From positions 1 to 23,028 of the IMG/VR virus record IMGVR_UViG_3300043331_000268: 23,028 bases of DNA; one strand, 5' to 3'. A program made the translations under genes and the position numbers. Shown here piece after piece: positions 6,626 to 14,565 of the stretch. The notes beneath the pieces were generated by a model that was not told where the DNA came from, searched no databases, and saw only the letters and a list, made by a program, of their open reading frames with translations. This DNA comes from a virus. Position 1 is the stretch's first letter, and each line of letters starts with the position of its first letter.

Positions 6626-9600
6626 ATGGCGGCCCCGACATTTGTCAGCGCGTCCGCGATTGCGGCGGACGTCGATACCAATGTGCAGGTCACGCTGGGC
6701 ACCCATGCCGCGGACGATCTTGGGCTGCTCCTGGCGTGGTCGCGTGATGCCAATGACGTCGCGTTCAGCATCGACCAGGGGTGGTCGGAAGTCCACACGT
6801 GGACAACGACTGAGCCGCTGTCGAGCTCGAACATCCGAATCTCCCTCTTCAAGAAGCTGCTCACCTCGGCGTCGGAGACCAATCCTACGGTCACCGCCGA
6901 CGAAGACGTCACGGTCATGTACGCGATGGCTGCCGTGTACCGCGGCGACGGGAGCGGTGAGTTGGAAGTGCGGGTCGTCGGCACGCCCGCGAGCAGCAAC
7001 GCCGATCCCCTGACCATCCCAGGCATCACGACGCTCGATCCCGACTCCCTGGTTGTCGTGGGGTACCTCTACTCCAACGACAATGCGTCTGCGGTCGATA
7101 TGACGGCTACCGACCCGGCCACATTCACCGAGCACTATGCCGAGGATGCAGCCGGCGCGAACGGGAGCATCGCCTTTGCGGAAGGTGTGCGCTCGACGGC
7201 CGGCGCGACGGGCGACATCACGGCGGATCTGAATGCCACGTTCACCGCGAACAAGGTCAACTCCGGCATCGCGATTGCTATCGCTGTGCAGTCCGAACCA
7301 GCGGGCGCGACCGGCTCCGGCGCCCCGGTCGATACGCTCACCTCGGTGGCCGCCGGCACCGCGATTCAGAAGTTTGTTGGTACGGGCGCCCCGGTGGATT
7401 CGCTCACCTCGGTCGCCGCCGGTACTGCGACGCAAAGCACGGTGCCTTTCTGTGTGGGGGTCGGAGCCCAGGTCGCGGGTTCCACCAACGGGGCGACGCT
7501 CTCGCCGGCATTCCCTGGCGGGTACTCGGTCGTGCCCGACGACTTCATGTTGGTGGTCGTCTCCGGTAACACCGATACGCCGGGAGCCAACCCGACCACG
7601 CCGACCGGGCTGACACTTCGCACGGCCGTCGAGCACGAGGTCGGCGCGCGTGACCTGCGGACGGTCACCTACTACCGAATCTTGCAGGCCGGGGATTCGG
7701 CGCCGCAATTCACGATCCCGACGGCCTGGTCCGGGGCGGCCGCGGGCGGCATGACGGCCCAGATCGCCATTTACCGTGGCGTAGACCCGTTCACGCCGTT
7801 CGACGCCGCGGACGTTACCCACACCTTCGACACGCTGGCGAACGGGCAGTGGCAGCCGACCGGCATCACGACGGTCACGGCCGATGCGCGGGTACTCTCC
7901 ATCGTCTCGACCACGCGCGTCTCTGCGGTGGCGCTCCATACCGCCAACAGCTTCACGCTACGGGCCGGCGGTGCGGCCTACGACACTTCGGAAGGTGGCG
8001 AGCTGTCTTTCGGTCTCGCGGACTTCCTGAAACAGGCTGCCGGGGCGACGACTAACCCGGTCTGGGTCACCTCCCCCGCCGAGACGACGCCGGTTGCGAA
8101 CATCACGTGCGCCTTGCGGCCCGCGTCGCCTCCGGCTCCGGTTGAGGGCTCCGGCGACCCGGTAGACACGCTCACGTCGGTGGCCGCCGGCACTGCGGTT
8201 CAGAAATTCGTCGGCACCGGGGCGCCGGTCGATACGCTCACGTCAGTGGCCGCCGGCACGGCTACACACACTCATACGGCTTCCGGCGCCCCGGTAGACA
8301 CCCTCACCTCGGTTGCGGACGGCACTGCGACCAATACCGCCCCGGAGCCGGGATCTGCCATCGGGACCGGCTCTCCGGTCAGTACGCTTACCTCCGTGGC
8401 CGATGGGGACGCCTCCAGCGTCGAGGATGCGATGACGGGCGCGGGTGCGGTCGTTGACATTCTCGTTTCCATCGTGAGCGGCACGGCGAGCCAGAAATTC
8501 AGCGGCAGCGGCGCCCCGGTCGATACGCTCACCTCGGTAGCCGTCGGCAGCGGGGATCAGGTTGCCTTTGAAGGTGCCACGTTCGTCGCGGCGAGCGGGC
8601 CCCTCTTCTCGACGGGCGACCGGGAGATAGCCTGGCCGGGGACCAACGCCGTTGAGGAAGACAGCAGCATCCAGGCCGATGACGTCGCGTTCCTCTTCGT
8701 CATCACGAAGAACCAGACAGTGCCGGCGTTGCAGCCGGGGGCCGCGGACAGCGCCGGCGACACGTCCGTCTTCACGGCCATCACCGGGGGCGAGGACGGG
8801 GTCGGAACCGCGGGAAATGCCGCGGCAATTCGCATCAAGCCCTATTGGGCGCGGGCGACGTCCCACCACATGCGTTCGGTGCTCATTCCCGATCCGGGCG
8901 CTGCCGTCGGGGCCCTGATGATCGTCCTGCGGGACGTCATCGCGACCGGCGACCCGGTGGATGCGGTCTCGGTCAACCTCACCAGCCCCGACAACACGGC
9001 CTTCACTTTCGACGGCCTGACCACGACGGTCAACAACGGGCGGGTGATTGGCGCGGTGGGCCTCTCGTTCGTGGGCGACCAGACCGGCTCGGGCGTCACG
9101 TTCACCAACGCCGATCTGGCGACCCTCACCGAGCTGGTCGATTCTCTGACCGGCACTGGACCAGGGGGGTTCGGCCTCGCGGCCTTCTCGGGCGAGAAGC
9201 TGGACGCAGGCGCCGTAGGGACCACGGACGGCACAGTCAGCTCCTCTGCGCGTGCCGCCGCCGTCCTCATTGCGGTCAAGCCGGTCCCCCCGCCGACGTC
9301 CAGCACCGGCACCGCCGCTATCACGGACACGCTCACGTCCGTGGCGAGCGGTACGGCAGTCCATGTCGAGAACGCAGGAACGGGCGCCCCGGTCTCGACG
9401 CTGGTCAGTGTGGCGAGCGGCACGGCTACTCAGCTCGCGGACCATACCGGGACCGGGGCCCCGGTCTCGACGCTGGTCAGCGACGCGAGCGGCACGGCCA
9501 CCTCGACCGGAGTCGATCAGATCAGCGCCAGTGGCGCCCCGGTCTCGACCCTGGTCTCCGATGCGAGTGGTCTCTGCTTCACCCGGCCCATCATCACGTA

Positions 9601-9913
9601 CCCGCCGCACACCCCACAGCCGTCCGACGGGGGGCAGGTCCGGCGGGGGCCGAAGCGCACGTACTACGTGGTGCCGGAGGAAGAGCCCGAGCAGCCGAAG
9701 CGGAAGCGCCGCCGTCGGCGCCGGCCGCAACCTGCGGTGGAGGTCGTGCCGCTCCCCGACACACCGGAGCTGCCGCACTTCGAGCCGGTCACGTTCGACC
9801 CGATGCTCTGGCAGCACCTGATGGCGCAGGTCCGGCCGGAGGCGCCGGTGGTGTCCCCGCAGCAGATCGCCGAGGAAGATGAATTCCTCATCCGCTTACT
9901 GGAAACCGTCTGA
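6626..9913 (+). CDS. Giant modular repeat protein, probable virion surface fibre
   Basis: A 1095-residue protein. Three beta-rich domains of roughly 210-260 residues (about 2-229, 274-507 and 650-892) share a plan: a DDFMLVVV or DDVAFLFV type strand, an AIYRG or IVLRD type strand, a long Thr/Val-rich half and a final AIAVQSEP/ALRP/IAVKP strand. They are separated by twelve short repeats of the form GTGAPVDTLTSVAAGTA, in blocks of two, six and four. The C-terminal 110 residues differ: Pro-rich, with a strongly basic KRKRRRRRRP run and an acidic end (QQIAEEDEFLIRLLETV). The ATG follows GGAGG (6609-6613). No signal peptide is seen. Placement between portal and scaffold suggests a head fibre or appendage. 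Family unknown. Confidence 0.75.
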   Translation: MAAPTFVSASAIAADVDTNVQVTLGTHAADDLGLLLAWSRDANDVAFSIDQGWSEVHTWTTTEPLSSSNIRISLFKKLLTSASETNPTVTADEDVTVMYAMAAVYRGDGSGELEVRVVGTPASSNADPLTIPGITTLDPDSLVVVGYLYSNDNASAVDMTATDPATFTEHYAEDAAGANGSIAFAEGVRSTAGATGDITADLNATFTANKVNSGIAIAIAVQSEPAGATGSGAPVDTLTSVAAGTAIQKFVGTGAPVDSLTSVAAGTATQSTVPFCVGVGAQVAGSTNGATLSPAFPGGYSVVPDDFMLVVVSGNTDTPGANPTTPTGLTLRTAVEHEVGARDLRTVTYYRILQAGDSAPQFTIPTAWSGAAAGGMTAQIAIYRGVDPFTPFDAADVTHTFDTLANGQWQPTGITTVTADARVLSIVSTTRVSAVALHTANSFTLRAGGAAYDTSEGGELSFGLADFLKQAAGATTNPVWVTSPAETTPVANITCALRPASPPAPVEGSGDPVDTLTSVAAGTAVQKFVGTGAPVDTLTSVAAGTATHTHTASGAPVDTLTSVADGTATNTAPEPGSAIGTGSPVSTLTSVADGDASSVEDAMTGAGAVVDILVSIVSGTASQKFSGSGAPVDTLTSVAVGSGDQVAFEGATFVAASGPLFSTGDREIAWPGTNAVEEDSSIQADDVAFLFVITKNQTVPALQPGAADSAGDTSVFTAITGGEDGVGTAGNAAAIRIKPYWARATSHHMRSVLIPDPGAAVGALMIVLRDVIATGDPVDAVSVNLTSPDNTAFTFDGLTTTVNNGRVIGAVGLSFVGDQTGSGVTFTNADLATLTELVDSLTGTGPGGFGLAAFSGEKLDAGAVGTTDGTVSSSARAAAVLIAVKPVPPPTSSTGTAAITDTLTSVASGTAVHVENAGTGAPVSTLVSVASGTATQLADHTGTGAPVSTLVSDASGTATSTGVDQISASGAPVSTLVSDASGLCFTRPIITYPPHTPQPSDGGQVRRGPKRTYYVVPEEEPEQPKRKRRRRRRPQPAVEVVPLPDTPELPHFEPVTFDPMLWQHLMAQVRPEAPVVSPQQIAEEDEFLIRLLETV
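7313..7444 (+). repeat. Repeat block 1: two 22-residue PVDTLTSVAAGTA units
   Basis: Residues 230-273 hold two 22-residue copies, GSGAPVDTLTSVAAGTA and GTGAPVDSLTSVAAGTA, each followed by a five-residue spacer (IQKFV, TQSTV). The DNA copies differ at many third positions, so they are not very recent duplications. They link beta domains 1 and 2. Confidence 0.8.
8147..8565 (+). repeat. Repeat block 2: six PVDTLTSVAAGTA-type units
   Basis: Residues about 508-646 hold six copies of 22-28 residues. The first four stay close to GTGAPVDTLTSVA(A/D)GTA. The fifth is diverged (AGAVVDILVSIVSGTA) and the sixth reads GSGAPVDTLTSVAVGSG. The spacers vary in length and sequence (VQKFV, THTHT, TNTAPEPGSAI). 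The block links beta domains 2 and 3. Confidence 0.8.
9302..9582 (+). repeat. Repeat block 3: four APVSTLVSVASGTA-type units
   Basis: Residues about 893-986 hold four copies. The first is TAAITDTLTSVASGTA; the others read GAPVSTLVS(V/D)ASG. The change from VDTLTSV to VSTLVSD runs through the block, suggesting local duplication. It precedes the basic C-terminal tail. Confidence 0.8.
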
Positions 9914-9922
9914 GGAGGACGC

Positions 9923-10204
9923 ATGGAAGAGCCGAAGCTACCGTCGAGACATGATCTGGAGATGCTGGTGATCCATGGGGAGGCCGCCGCGAGGTTCGCC
10001 GCCGACCCGTCCATCCGGCAGGTCTTGTCCGGCCTGAGGATGTCGTACTTCAACAATTGGCAGTCCAGCCAGGATGTGCATGAACGAGAGAAGCTGCACG
10101 CCCAGGCTAGCGCACTCTCGGACATCGAGAACGCTCTCGATGCCGTCAAAGACGCCGGGATTGGCGCCAAGGTCGCTCTCGACCAGCGTCGGTACTCGGA
10201 CTAG
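9923..10204 (+). CDS. Small helical phage protein upstream of scaffold
   Basis: A 93-residue, mostly helical protein (SRHDLEMLVIHGEAAARF, REKLHAQASALSDIENALDA). It has a strong GAGGAGG (9913-9919) before the ATG. Similar short helical proteins occur next to scaffold or capsid genes in many podovirus-like phages. It has no membrane segment or catalytic motif. A role in head assembly is inferred from position only. Its stop is 24 bases before the scaffold ATG. Confidence 0.65.
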   Translation: MEEPKLPSRHDLEMLVIHGEAAARFAADPSIRQVLSGLRMSYFNNWQSSQDVHEREKLHAQASALSDIENALDAVKDAGIGAKVALDQRRYSD

Positions 10205-10228
10205 CGCAACACACCCTGAGGAGTTAAA

Positions 10229-11257
10229 ATGCAGCCCAACGACGTGTCTTCCGGCACCAGCGACGAGCTGACCGTAGAGACCGCCGCCCCTGTCTTCGAG
10301 TCCTACCTCTCGTCCCTTGAGGACGAGGACCAGGCAGAGCCCGAAGCGACCCCGGCTCAAGAATCCACCGAGTCGGAGCCCGAGTCCGAGGAAGAGGCCC
10401 GCACCGAGCCGGCCGAAGAGGACGAGGGCACTGAAACCGCGCAAACCGACGAAGAGTCCGAAGAGAGCCCCGAGGCACCCGCCGAGCTGACCTACGACCC
10501 GGCCGCGCTTGTGCGTGTCAAGGTCGATGGTGTCGAGCAGCAGGTCACCCTCGAAGAGGCCCTGAAGGGCTATTCAAGGACCGCGGACTACACCCGCAAG
10601 ACGCAGGCGCACTCCGAGAAGGTCAAGGCCTTCGAGCAGGAGTCGCAGGCGGTGCGGAACGAGCGCCAGTTGTACGCCCAGCGATTGGCTCAGTTGGACC
10701 AGCACATCGCTGACATGACACCGCAGGAACCGGATTGGGACCAAGTCCAGAAGGACCGTCCCGCCGAATTCGCCAACCTGCGAGCGCAGTGGTCGCTGTT
10801 CAAGGAGCGCCAGGCCGCCATCCAGGCCGAGCGCCAGCGGGCTGAAGAGGCCGTCCAGCGGGACATGACGGTCGCCCGGCAGCAGTACCTCCAGGCCGAG
10901 CAGGAGAAGCTCTTCGAGGCACTTCCCGAGTGGAAGGACACCGAGAAGGCCTCCAAGGCCAAGGCCGATATGGTTGCCTACGTGAAGGATCTGGGCTACT
11001 CGGTCGAGGAGATCAGCGGCATCACGGATCATCGGATCATCAAGATTCTGGACAAGGCCATGAAGTGGGACCGGGCCCAGGAGAAGAAGCCGGTGATTGC
11101 GAAGCGCATCGAGAAGGTGAAGACGGCGACGCCGGGACCGTCGAAGGGCAAGCCGGTCGAGGTGTCCAAGGCAGCACAGGCGCGTCAGAGGCTCGCGAAG
11201 ACAGGCCGGACGGAAGACGCCGCGGCCGCATTTGAGGAATTGCTCAACCTTGAGTAA
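10229..11257 (+). CDS. Capsid scaffolding protein
   Basis: A 342-residue protein directly upstream of the major capsid gene. Residues 1-90 are very acidic, rich in Glu/Asp/Pro/Ser. A short folded motif follows (VRVKVDGVEQQVTLEEALKG, then YSRTADYTRKTQ), common in phage scaffolds. A long coiled coil spans about 125-235 (EKVKAFEQESQAVRNERQ, RQAAIQAERQRAEEAVQRD), and the C-terminal part is basic (KPVIAKRIEKVKT). This layout fits a rod-like scaffold whose basic end binds the capsid protein during shell assembly and which is later removed. A good GAGGAG (10217-10222) precedes the ATG. Nothing shows whether it is cleaved or recycled. Confidence 0.85.
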   Translation: MQPNDVSSGTSDELTVETAAPVFESYLSSLEDEDQAEPEATPAQESTESEPESEEEARTEPAEEDEGTETAQTDEESEESPEAPAELTYDPAALVRVKVDGVEQQVTLEEALKGYSRTADYTRKTQAHSEKVKAFEQESQAVRNERQLYAQRLAQLDQHIADMTPQEPDWDQVQKDRPAEFANLRAQWSLFKERQAAIQAERQRAEEAVQRDMTVARQQYLQAEQEKLFEALPEWKDTEKASKAKADMVAYVKDLGYSVEEISGITDHRIIKILDKAMKWDRAQEKKPVIAKRIEKVKTATPGPSKGKPVEVSKAAQARQRLAKTGRTEDAAAAFEELLNLE

Positions 11258-11283
11258 GGGTTGAGGCACAGGAAAACCATACA

Positions 11284-12243
11284 ATGGCGAAAGCCACTGG
11301 AACGTACACGACGGGTGATGCCAAGGGTCTGAGGGAAGACCTGACGGACATGATCTACAACATCACCCCCACGAAGACCCCGCTGATGCAGTTGGCGGGA
11401 CGGGGCAAGGCCGACGCACTTCTGCACGAGTGGCAGATCGATACGCTGGCCGATCCCGACACGACGAATGCCCAGCCCGAGGGCAACGTGGCGTCCTTCG
11501 CGACGCCCGCGGCCACCCAGCGGGTCGGCACGTACGTGCAGATCAGCGACAAGACCGCGCTCGTCTCCGGCTCGCTGGAGGCAGTGAGCAAGGCCGGCCG
11601 TAAGAAGGAAATGGCCTACCAGATGTCGAAGCGGTCGAAGGAGCTCAAGCGGGACATCGAGAAGATCGCCCTGGCGAACCAGGCAGCGGTCGGCTCCGAT
11701 CCTCGGAAGACGGCTGGCTTGCCGGCCTGGCTGAAGACGAACACGGTGTTCGTGACGGCCGACGGGGAAGATCCCGACTACACGACGCTGCCGGACGACG
11801 CGCGGACGGATGCCACGACCCCGGTGACGTTCACCGAGGCCATGCTCCAGAGTGCGGTCGAGCTGTCGTGGGATGAGGGCGCCGAGCCCAGCATCCTGAT
11901 GGCTGGTGCCTTCAACAAGCATCAGGTGTCCACGTTCGACGGGATCGCGACGCAGACGATGAACCTGAACCAGGCCAAGCCGGGCACGATCATCGGTTCG
12001 GCCGACGTCTACGTCTCGGAATTCGGCAACCTGAAGGTGGTCCCGAACCGCTACCAGCGGACTCGCGACGTCTTCGGGCTCGACCCGGAGTTCATCAGCT
12101 TCATCTACCTCCGCGGCTTCCACAGCGAGAAGCTGGCGAAGGACGGCGATGCGGAGCGTCGCATCGTGCGTGCGGAGTGGGGCCTCAAGATCCACAACGA
12201 GGCCGCGCACTTCGGTATCTACGACCTGACGGCGGCTGCCTAA
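11284..12243 (+). CDS. Major capsid protein, SU10/DUF5309 type
   Basis: A 319-residue protein with the typical start of this HK97-fold family: YTTGDAKGLREDLTDMIYN, then TPTKTPLMQLAGRGKADALL. Other marks are LLHEWQIDTLADPD, NYxQI-like YVQISDKTALVSGS, the RSKELKRDIEKIAL helix and a C-terminal KTVAKDGD-like stretch (EKLAKDGDAERRIVRAEWGL). It follows the scaffold gene by 26 bases, with AGGA (11270-11273) as ribosome-binding site. It builds the icosahedral shell. Directly after it lies an 18-bp palindrome, a common place for an mRNA-stabilising or terminating hairpin behind a highly expressed gene. Confidence 0.93.
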   Translation: MAKATGTYTTGDAKGLREDLTDMIYNITPTKTPLMQLAGRGKADALLHEWQIDTLADPDTTNAQPEGNVASFATPAATQRVGTYVQISDKTALVSGSLEAVSKAGRKKEMAYQMSKRSKELKRDIEKIALANQAAVGSDPRKTAGLPAWLKTNTVFVTADGEDPDYTTLPDDARTDATTPVTFTEAMLQSAVELSWDEGAEPSILMAGAFNKHQVSTFDGIATQTMNLNQAKPGTIIGSADVYVSEFGNLKVVPNRYQRTRDVFGLDPEFISFIYLRGFHSEKLAKDGDAERRIVRAEWGLKIHNEAAHFGIYDLTAAA

Positions 12244-12264
12244 GGCGCCGGCGGGAGCAGTAAG

Positions 12265-12291
12265 GGAGTGGGGCGCGGCCGCGCCCCCTCC
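12265..12291 (+). terminator. Strong hairpin after the capsid gene
   Basis: GGGGCGCGGCCGCGCCCC (12270-12287) is a perfect 18-bp palindrome. With one bulged T (12269) the stem extends through GGAG (12265-12268) and CTCC (12288-12291). No T-run follows, so a weak or Rho-assisted terminator, or a 3' mRNA-protecting hairpin, are all possible. It lies 22 bases after the capsid stop. Confidence 0.45.
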
Positions 12292-12333
12292 TGGCTTCAC
12301 CCTCACTGTGGAGGAACCCTGAGGATGTAGTAA

Positions 12334-12900
12334 ATGCTTCGTTGGATCACCGCAGCTCTCGTTATCGCAATACTCGCCGGCGCCTACTTCTCCTACCAGC
12401 AGAACAACCAGCTCGCCGAGTCGCGCGCGAACCTGAAGGCCGCCGTCACCCGAGCCGAAAAGGCGCAGTACCGTGTCGAGCACCTGACCCGGTACGCGAC
12501 CGAGCAGAAGGCCCTCGCCGACAGTGCCCAGGCGAAGGCCCGGAGGTCCGTTGTCCGCGCCACCGACGCCGAGCGCCGGCTCGCGGCGGCTACGACGGCC
12601 CAGGACTCGTTGCCGGCGGCCGTCGAGGCCAAGGACGAGTACAAGTCGGCATGGGAGTCCCAAGTGGCCGCGAGCGCCTCCCTGCGGGCTCGGGGCGACT
12701 CGCTCCAGACAGCCGTCAATGAGCTCGGCCAGGTCGTGCGGGATTACGGCGATGCCTCGAAGAGCATCCTCCAGGCCACGAAACCCTCGTTCATCGAGCG
12801 TCTACTGCCGAACGTCGGCGCTGGTGCCGCCGTTGGCGCCGATCCCTTCACCTACAGGCCATCGACTACGGTCGGTGTGACTCTGAGCTGGGACTTCTAA
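12334..12900 (+). CDS. Membrane-anchored coiled-coil protein, spanin-like
   Basis: A 188-residue protein with one N-terminal membrane segment (about 4-20, WITAALVIAILAGAYFS), a long coiled coil (about 25-135) and a Gly-rich C-terminus (NVGAGAAVGADPF, then STTVGVTLSWDF). The first two parts match inner-membrane spanins, which bridge to the outer membrane at lysis. The end resembles a final outer-membrane strand with terminal Phe, which is odd for a classical i-spanin. No embedded lipoprotein partner is found in another frame. It may be a one-protein spanin variant or a tail or envelope protein. The start follows GAGG (12321-12324); ATGTAG at 12325 is a start-stop pair just before it. The stop overlaps the next ATG (TAATG). 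Confidence 0.5.
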   Translation: MLRWITAALVIAILAGAYFSYQQNNQLAESRANLKAAVTRAEKAQYRVEHLTRYATEQKALADSAQAKARRSVVRATDAERRLAAATTAQDSLPAAVEAKDEYKSAWESQVAASASLRARGDSLQTAVNELGQVVRDYGDASKSILQATKPSFIERLLPNVGAGAAVGADPFTYRPSTTVGVTLSWDF

Positions 12901-13226
12901 TGGACAGCCGCATTCTCGCATCCGATCCGATCACGAAGGCCCAGACGATCTTCCATGGGCACAACGACGACGCCGGCAGCTACACTATCGAGGAGACGCA
13001 GGACGTCACCGATCTCGTGGAGCAGAACCGCGCCCAATACAACAGTGTGGACGAGCGCGCTGGCTGGAAGGGCAACATGCACCGGGTCGCCTCGATCCCC
13101 CTGGTCACGTTCTTCGACCTGTGGAAGAAGGGCTATTTCCGTGGCAACAAGCTGTCGAAGGACGACAAGCGTTGGCTGAATGATTCGGAGAATCGCTTCT
13201 TCAGGACGCGGCCGGGTACTCTGTGA
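12900..13226 (+). CDS. Conserved phage protein of capsid neighbourhoods, unknown function
   Basis: A 108-residue protein starting MDSRILASDPITKAQTIFH. The ending WLNDSENRFFRTRPGTL and the middle HRVASIPLVTFFDLWKKG are familiar from a small family found near capsid and tail genes in many phages. The fold and function are unknown; a virion or assembly role is inferred from position. No membrane segment is seen. Its ATG overlaps the stop of the spanin-like gene, and its stop overlaps the GTG of the glycosyltransferase, so the three are probably translated together. Confidence 0.75.
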   Translation: MDSRILASDPITKAQTIFHGHNDDAGSYTIEETQDVTDLVEQNRAQYNSVDERAGWKGNMHRVASIPLVTFFDLWKKGYFRGNKLSKDDKRWLNDSENRFFRTRPGTL

Positions 13227-13936
13227 GCGAGATCAAACTCGACCGCCCGGTGAAGCCGTTCCGCGTCGCGGTGAGCATTCCCTGCGGCGATGAGGTGAAG
13301 ACCGGATTTGCCTACGACCTGTCGAACCTGATGTGCGCGACGTGCCTCTCGCGGGACGACGTCGAGCTCCGGCTGCACACGCTCAAGGGCACCATCTTGT
13401 CGAAGAGCCGTGAAGAGCTCGCCTTCATGGCACTTGAGCATGATTACACCCACCTCATGTTCCTCGACAGCGACATGCGGTTTCCCCGGAACGCGCTCCT
13501 CCGGCTGCTCGCGCGGGACACTTACGTGATCGGCGCCAACTACGCCACCCGCCGGTATCCGGTGCGGCCGGTGACCTTCGCCGACGATGAGGACGCCTCG
13601 AAGCGGGTCTTTACCGAGGAGGGCGCCGATGGGGTCGAGCAGGTCGCCAGCATCGGCATGGGCTGTGCCCTGATCGATCTGGACGTCTTCAGGGCCCTCC
13701 CCCGACCCTGGTTTGCCATGCCTTGGGATGAGAAGGCTCGCGCTTTCATAGGGGAGGATGTATACTTCTGCCGCAAGGTCCGGCAGGAGCTGGACCTGCC
13801 CATCCTCGTTGACCACGGCCTCTCCCAGGAGATCGCCCATGTCGGCGAGTGGGAATACCGCCTAGACCATGCCCGCGCCCTGCGGGATGAGGCGCCCCAG
13901 AACACCCCGGTGGCACCCCTGGTCGTGGCATCCTGA
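13223..13936 (+). CDS. GT-A-fold glycosyltransferase
   Basis: A 237-residue protein with features of family-2-like glycosyltransferases: an N-terminal Rossmann-type strand (FRVAVSIPCGDEV), the metal-binding DSD in HLMFLDSDM (82-84), a YVIGANYATRRYP stretch, a small-residue segment (ASIGMGCALIDLDVF) and an acidic EDVYFC motif (178-183) that could hold the catalytic base. It would transfer a sugar from a nucleotide-sugar to an unknown acceptor. It starts with GTG overlapping the previous stop, and its stop overlaps the adaptor ATG (TGATG). It is therefore embedded in the head-tail operon, suggesting that a virion protein may be glycosylated. Host surface sugars or DNA are alternative targets. 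Confidence 0.75.
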   Translation: MSEIKLDRPVKPFRVAVSIPCGDEVKTGFAYDLSNLMCATCLSRDDVELRLHTLKGTILSKSREELAFMALEHDYTHLMFLDSDMRFPRNALLRLLARDTYVIGANYATRRYPVRPVTFADDEDASKRVFTEEGADGVEQVASIGMGCALIDLDVFRALPRPWFAMPWDEKARAFIGEDVYFCRKVRQELDLPILVDHGLSQEIAHVGEWEYRLDHARALRDEAPQNTPVAPLVVAS

Positions 13937-14562
13937 TGGCACTCAACATCGCCAGTTACACGGAACTGAAGGCGACAGTCGCGCGGTGGCTCAACCGCGG
14001 CGACACGGAGCTCCTGGCCGACATCCCCACGATGATTGCCATCGCGGAGGAAGAGATCAGCGCCGAGCTGCGCGCCCAGGTCACACGCGCCGCGCTGACG
14101 CTCGACTCGGATGAGGTCACGCTCCCCGACGACTGCGGTCAGCTCCGGGTGGTGCGGTTCGACACCGCTACGCTCCGGCACGCGCTTGACATCACAACCG
14201 ACGTGGCCCTGGCGGGCCTGCGTCGGGTGGGCACCGGCATCCCGCAGTATGCGGCCGTCGTGGACAACACGCTCCTGCTCGACATCGAGCCGGGCGACGA
14301 CTACACGGCCGAGATCACCTACTACGACAAGCTGGTCCCCCTCTCGGACGACAATCCGTCGAACGACATACTGACCAACTCGGCCCGGATCTACCTCTTC
14401 GGTGCCCTGAAGGAAGCCGAGCCGTTCTTGCAGCACGACGAGCGCATCCCGGTGTGGGAAGCGAAATTCGCGAAGGCCATCAGTGATGAGAACGTACGGC
14501 GCGAACGCGCCGAGCTTGCAGCCGCGCCGGTAGTCATGCGACTGCCGACGGTCATAGGGTAA
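13936..14562 (+). CDS. Head-tail adaptor protein (SU10/P22 gp4-like)
   Basis: A 208-residue helical protein of the phage adaptor family. It forms the ring under the portal that joins head to tail. Typical parts are SYTELKATVARWLNRGD, the helix IPTMIAIAEEEISAELR, the short beta insert LTLDSDEVTLPDDCGQL and LLLDIEPGDDYTAEITYYDK, and the final helices ARIYLFGALKEAEPFL and WEAKFAKAISDENVRR. Length and order match adaptors encoded after the capsid gene in SU10- and BPP-1-like phages. Its ATG overlaps the glycosyltransferase stop. Confidence 0.85.
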   Translation: MALNIASYTELKATVARWLNRGDTELLADIPTMIAIAEEEISAELRAQVTRAALTLDSDEVTLPDDCGQLRVVRFDTATLRHALDITTDVALAGLRRVGTGIPQYAAVVDNTLLLDIEPGDDYTAEITYYDKLVPLSDDNPSNDILTNSARIYLFGALKEAEPFLQHDERIPVWEAKFAKAISDENVRRERAELAAAPVVMRLPTVIG

Positions 14563-14565
14563 GCC

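Noticed and set aside
7313-9582. Repeated units considered as CRISPR or non-coding tandem repeats
   Set aside because: The units are in frame, diverge mostly at third codon positions, differ in spacing and encode a conserved protein motif.
6206-9817. Long minus-strand open frames (577 and 524 codons) opposite the giant repeat protein
   Set aside because: They mirror a repetitive GC-rich coding sequence; the products are Arg/Asp/Gly-rich with no domains, and no promoter or ribosome-binding site supports them.
12325-12330. Start-stop pair ATGTAG before the spanin-like gene, and ATGTAA at 22404 before the last gene
   Set aside because: In both cases the true start has its own ribosome-binding site at normal distance, so no special control is needed; they are weaker than the terminase and portal cases.
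12342-12722. Embedded second spanin (Rz1-like lipoprotein) in another frame of the spanin-like gene
   Set aside because: The alternative frame is Arg/Pro-rich without a signal peptide or lipobox Cys.
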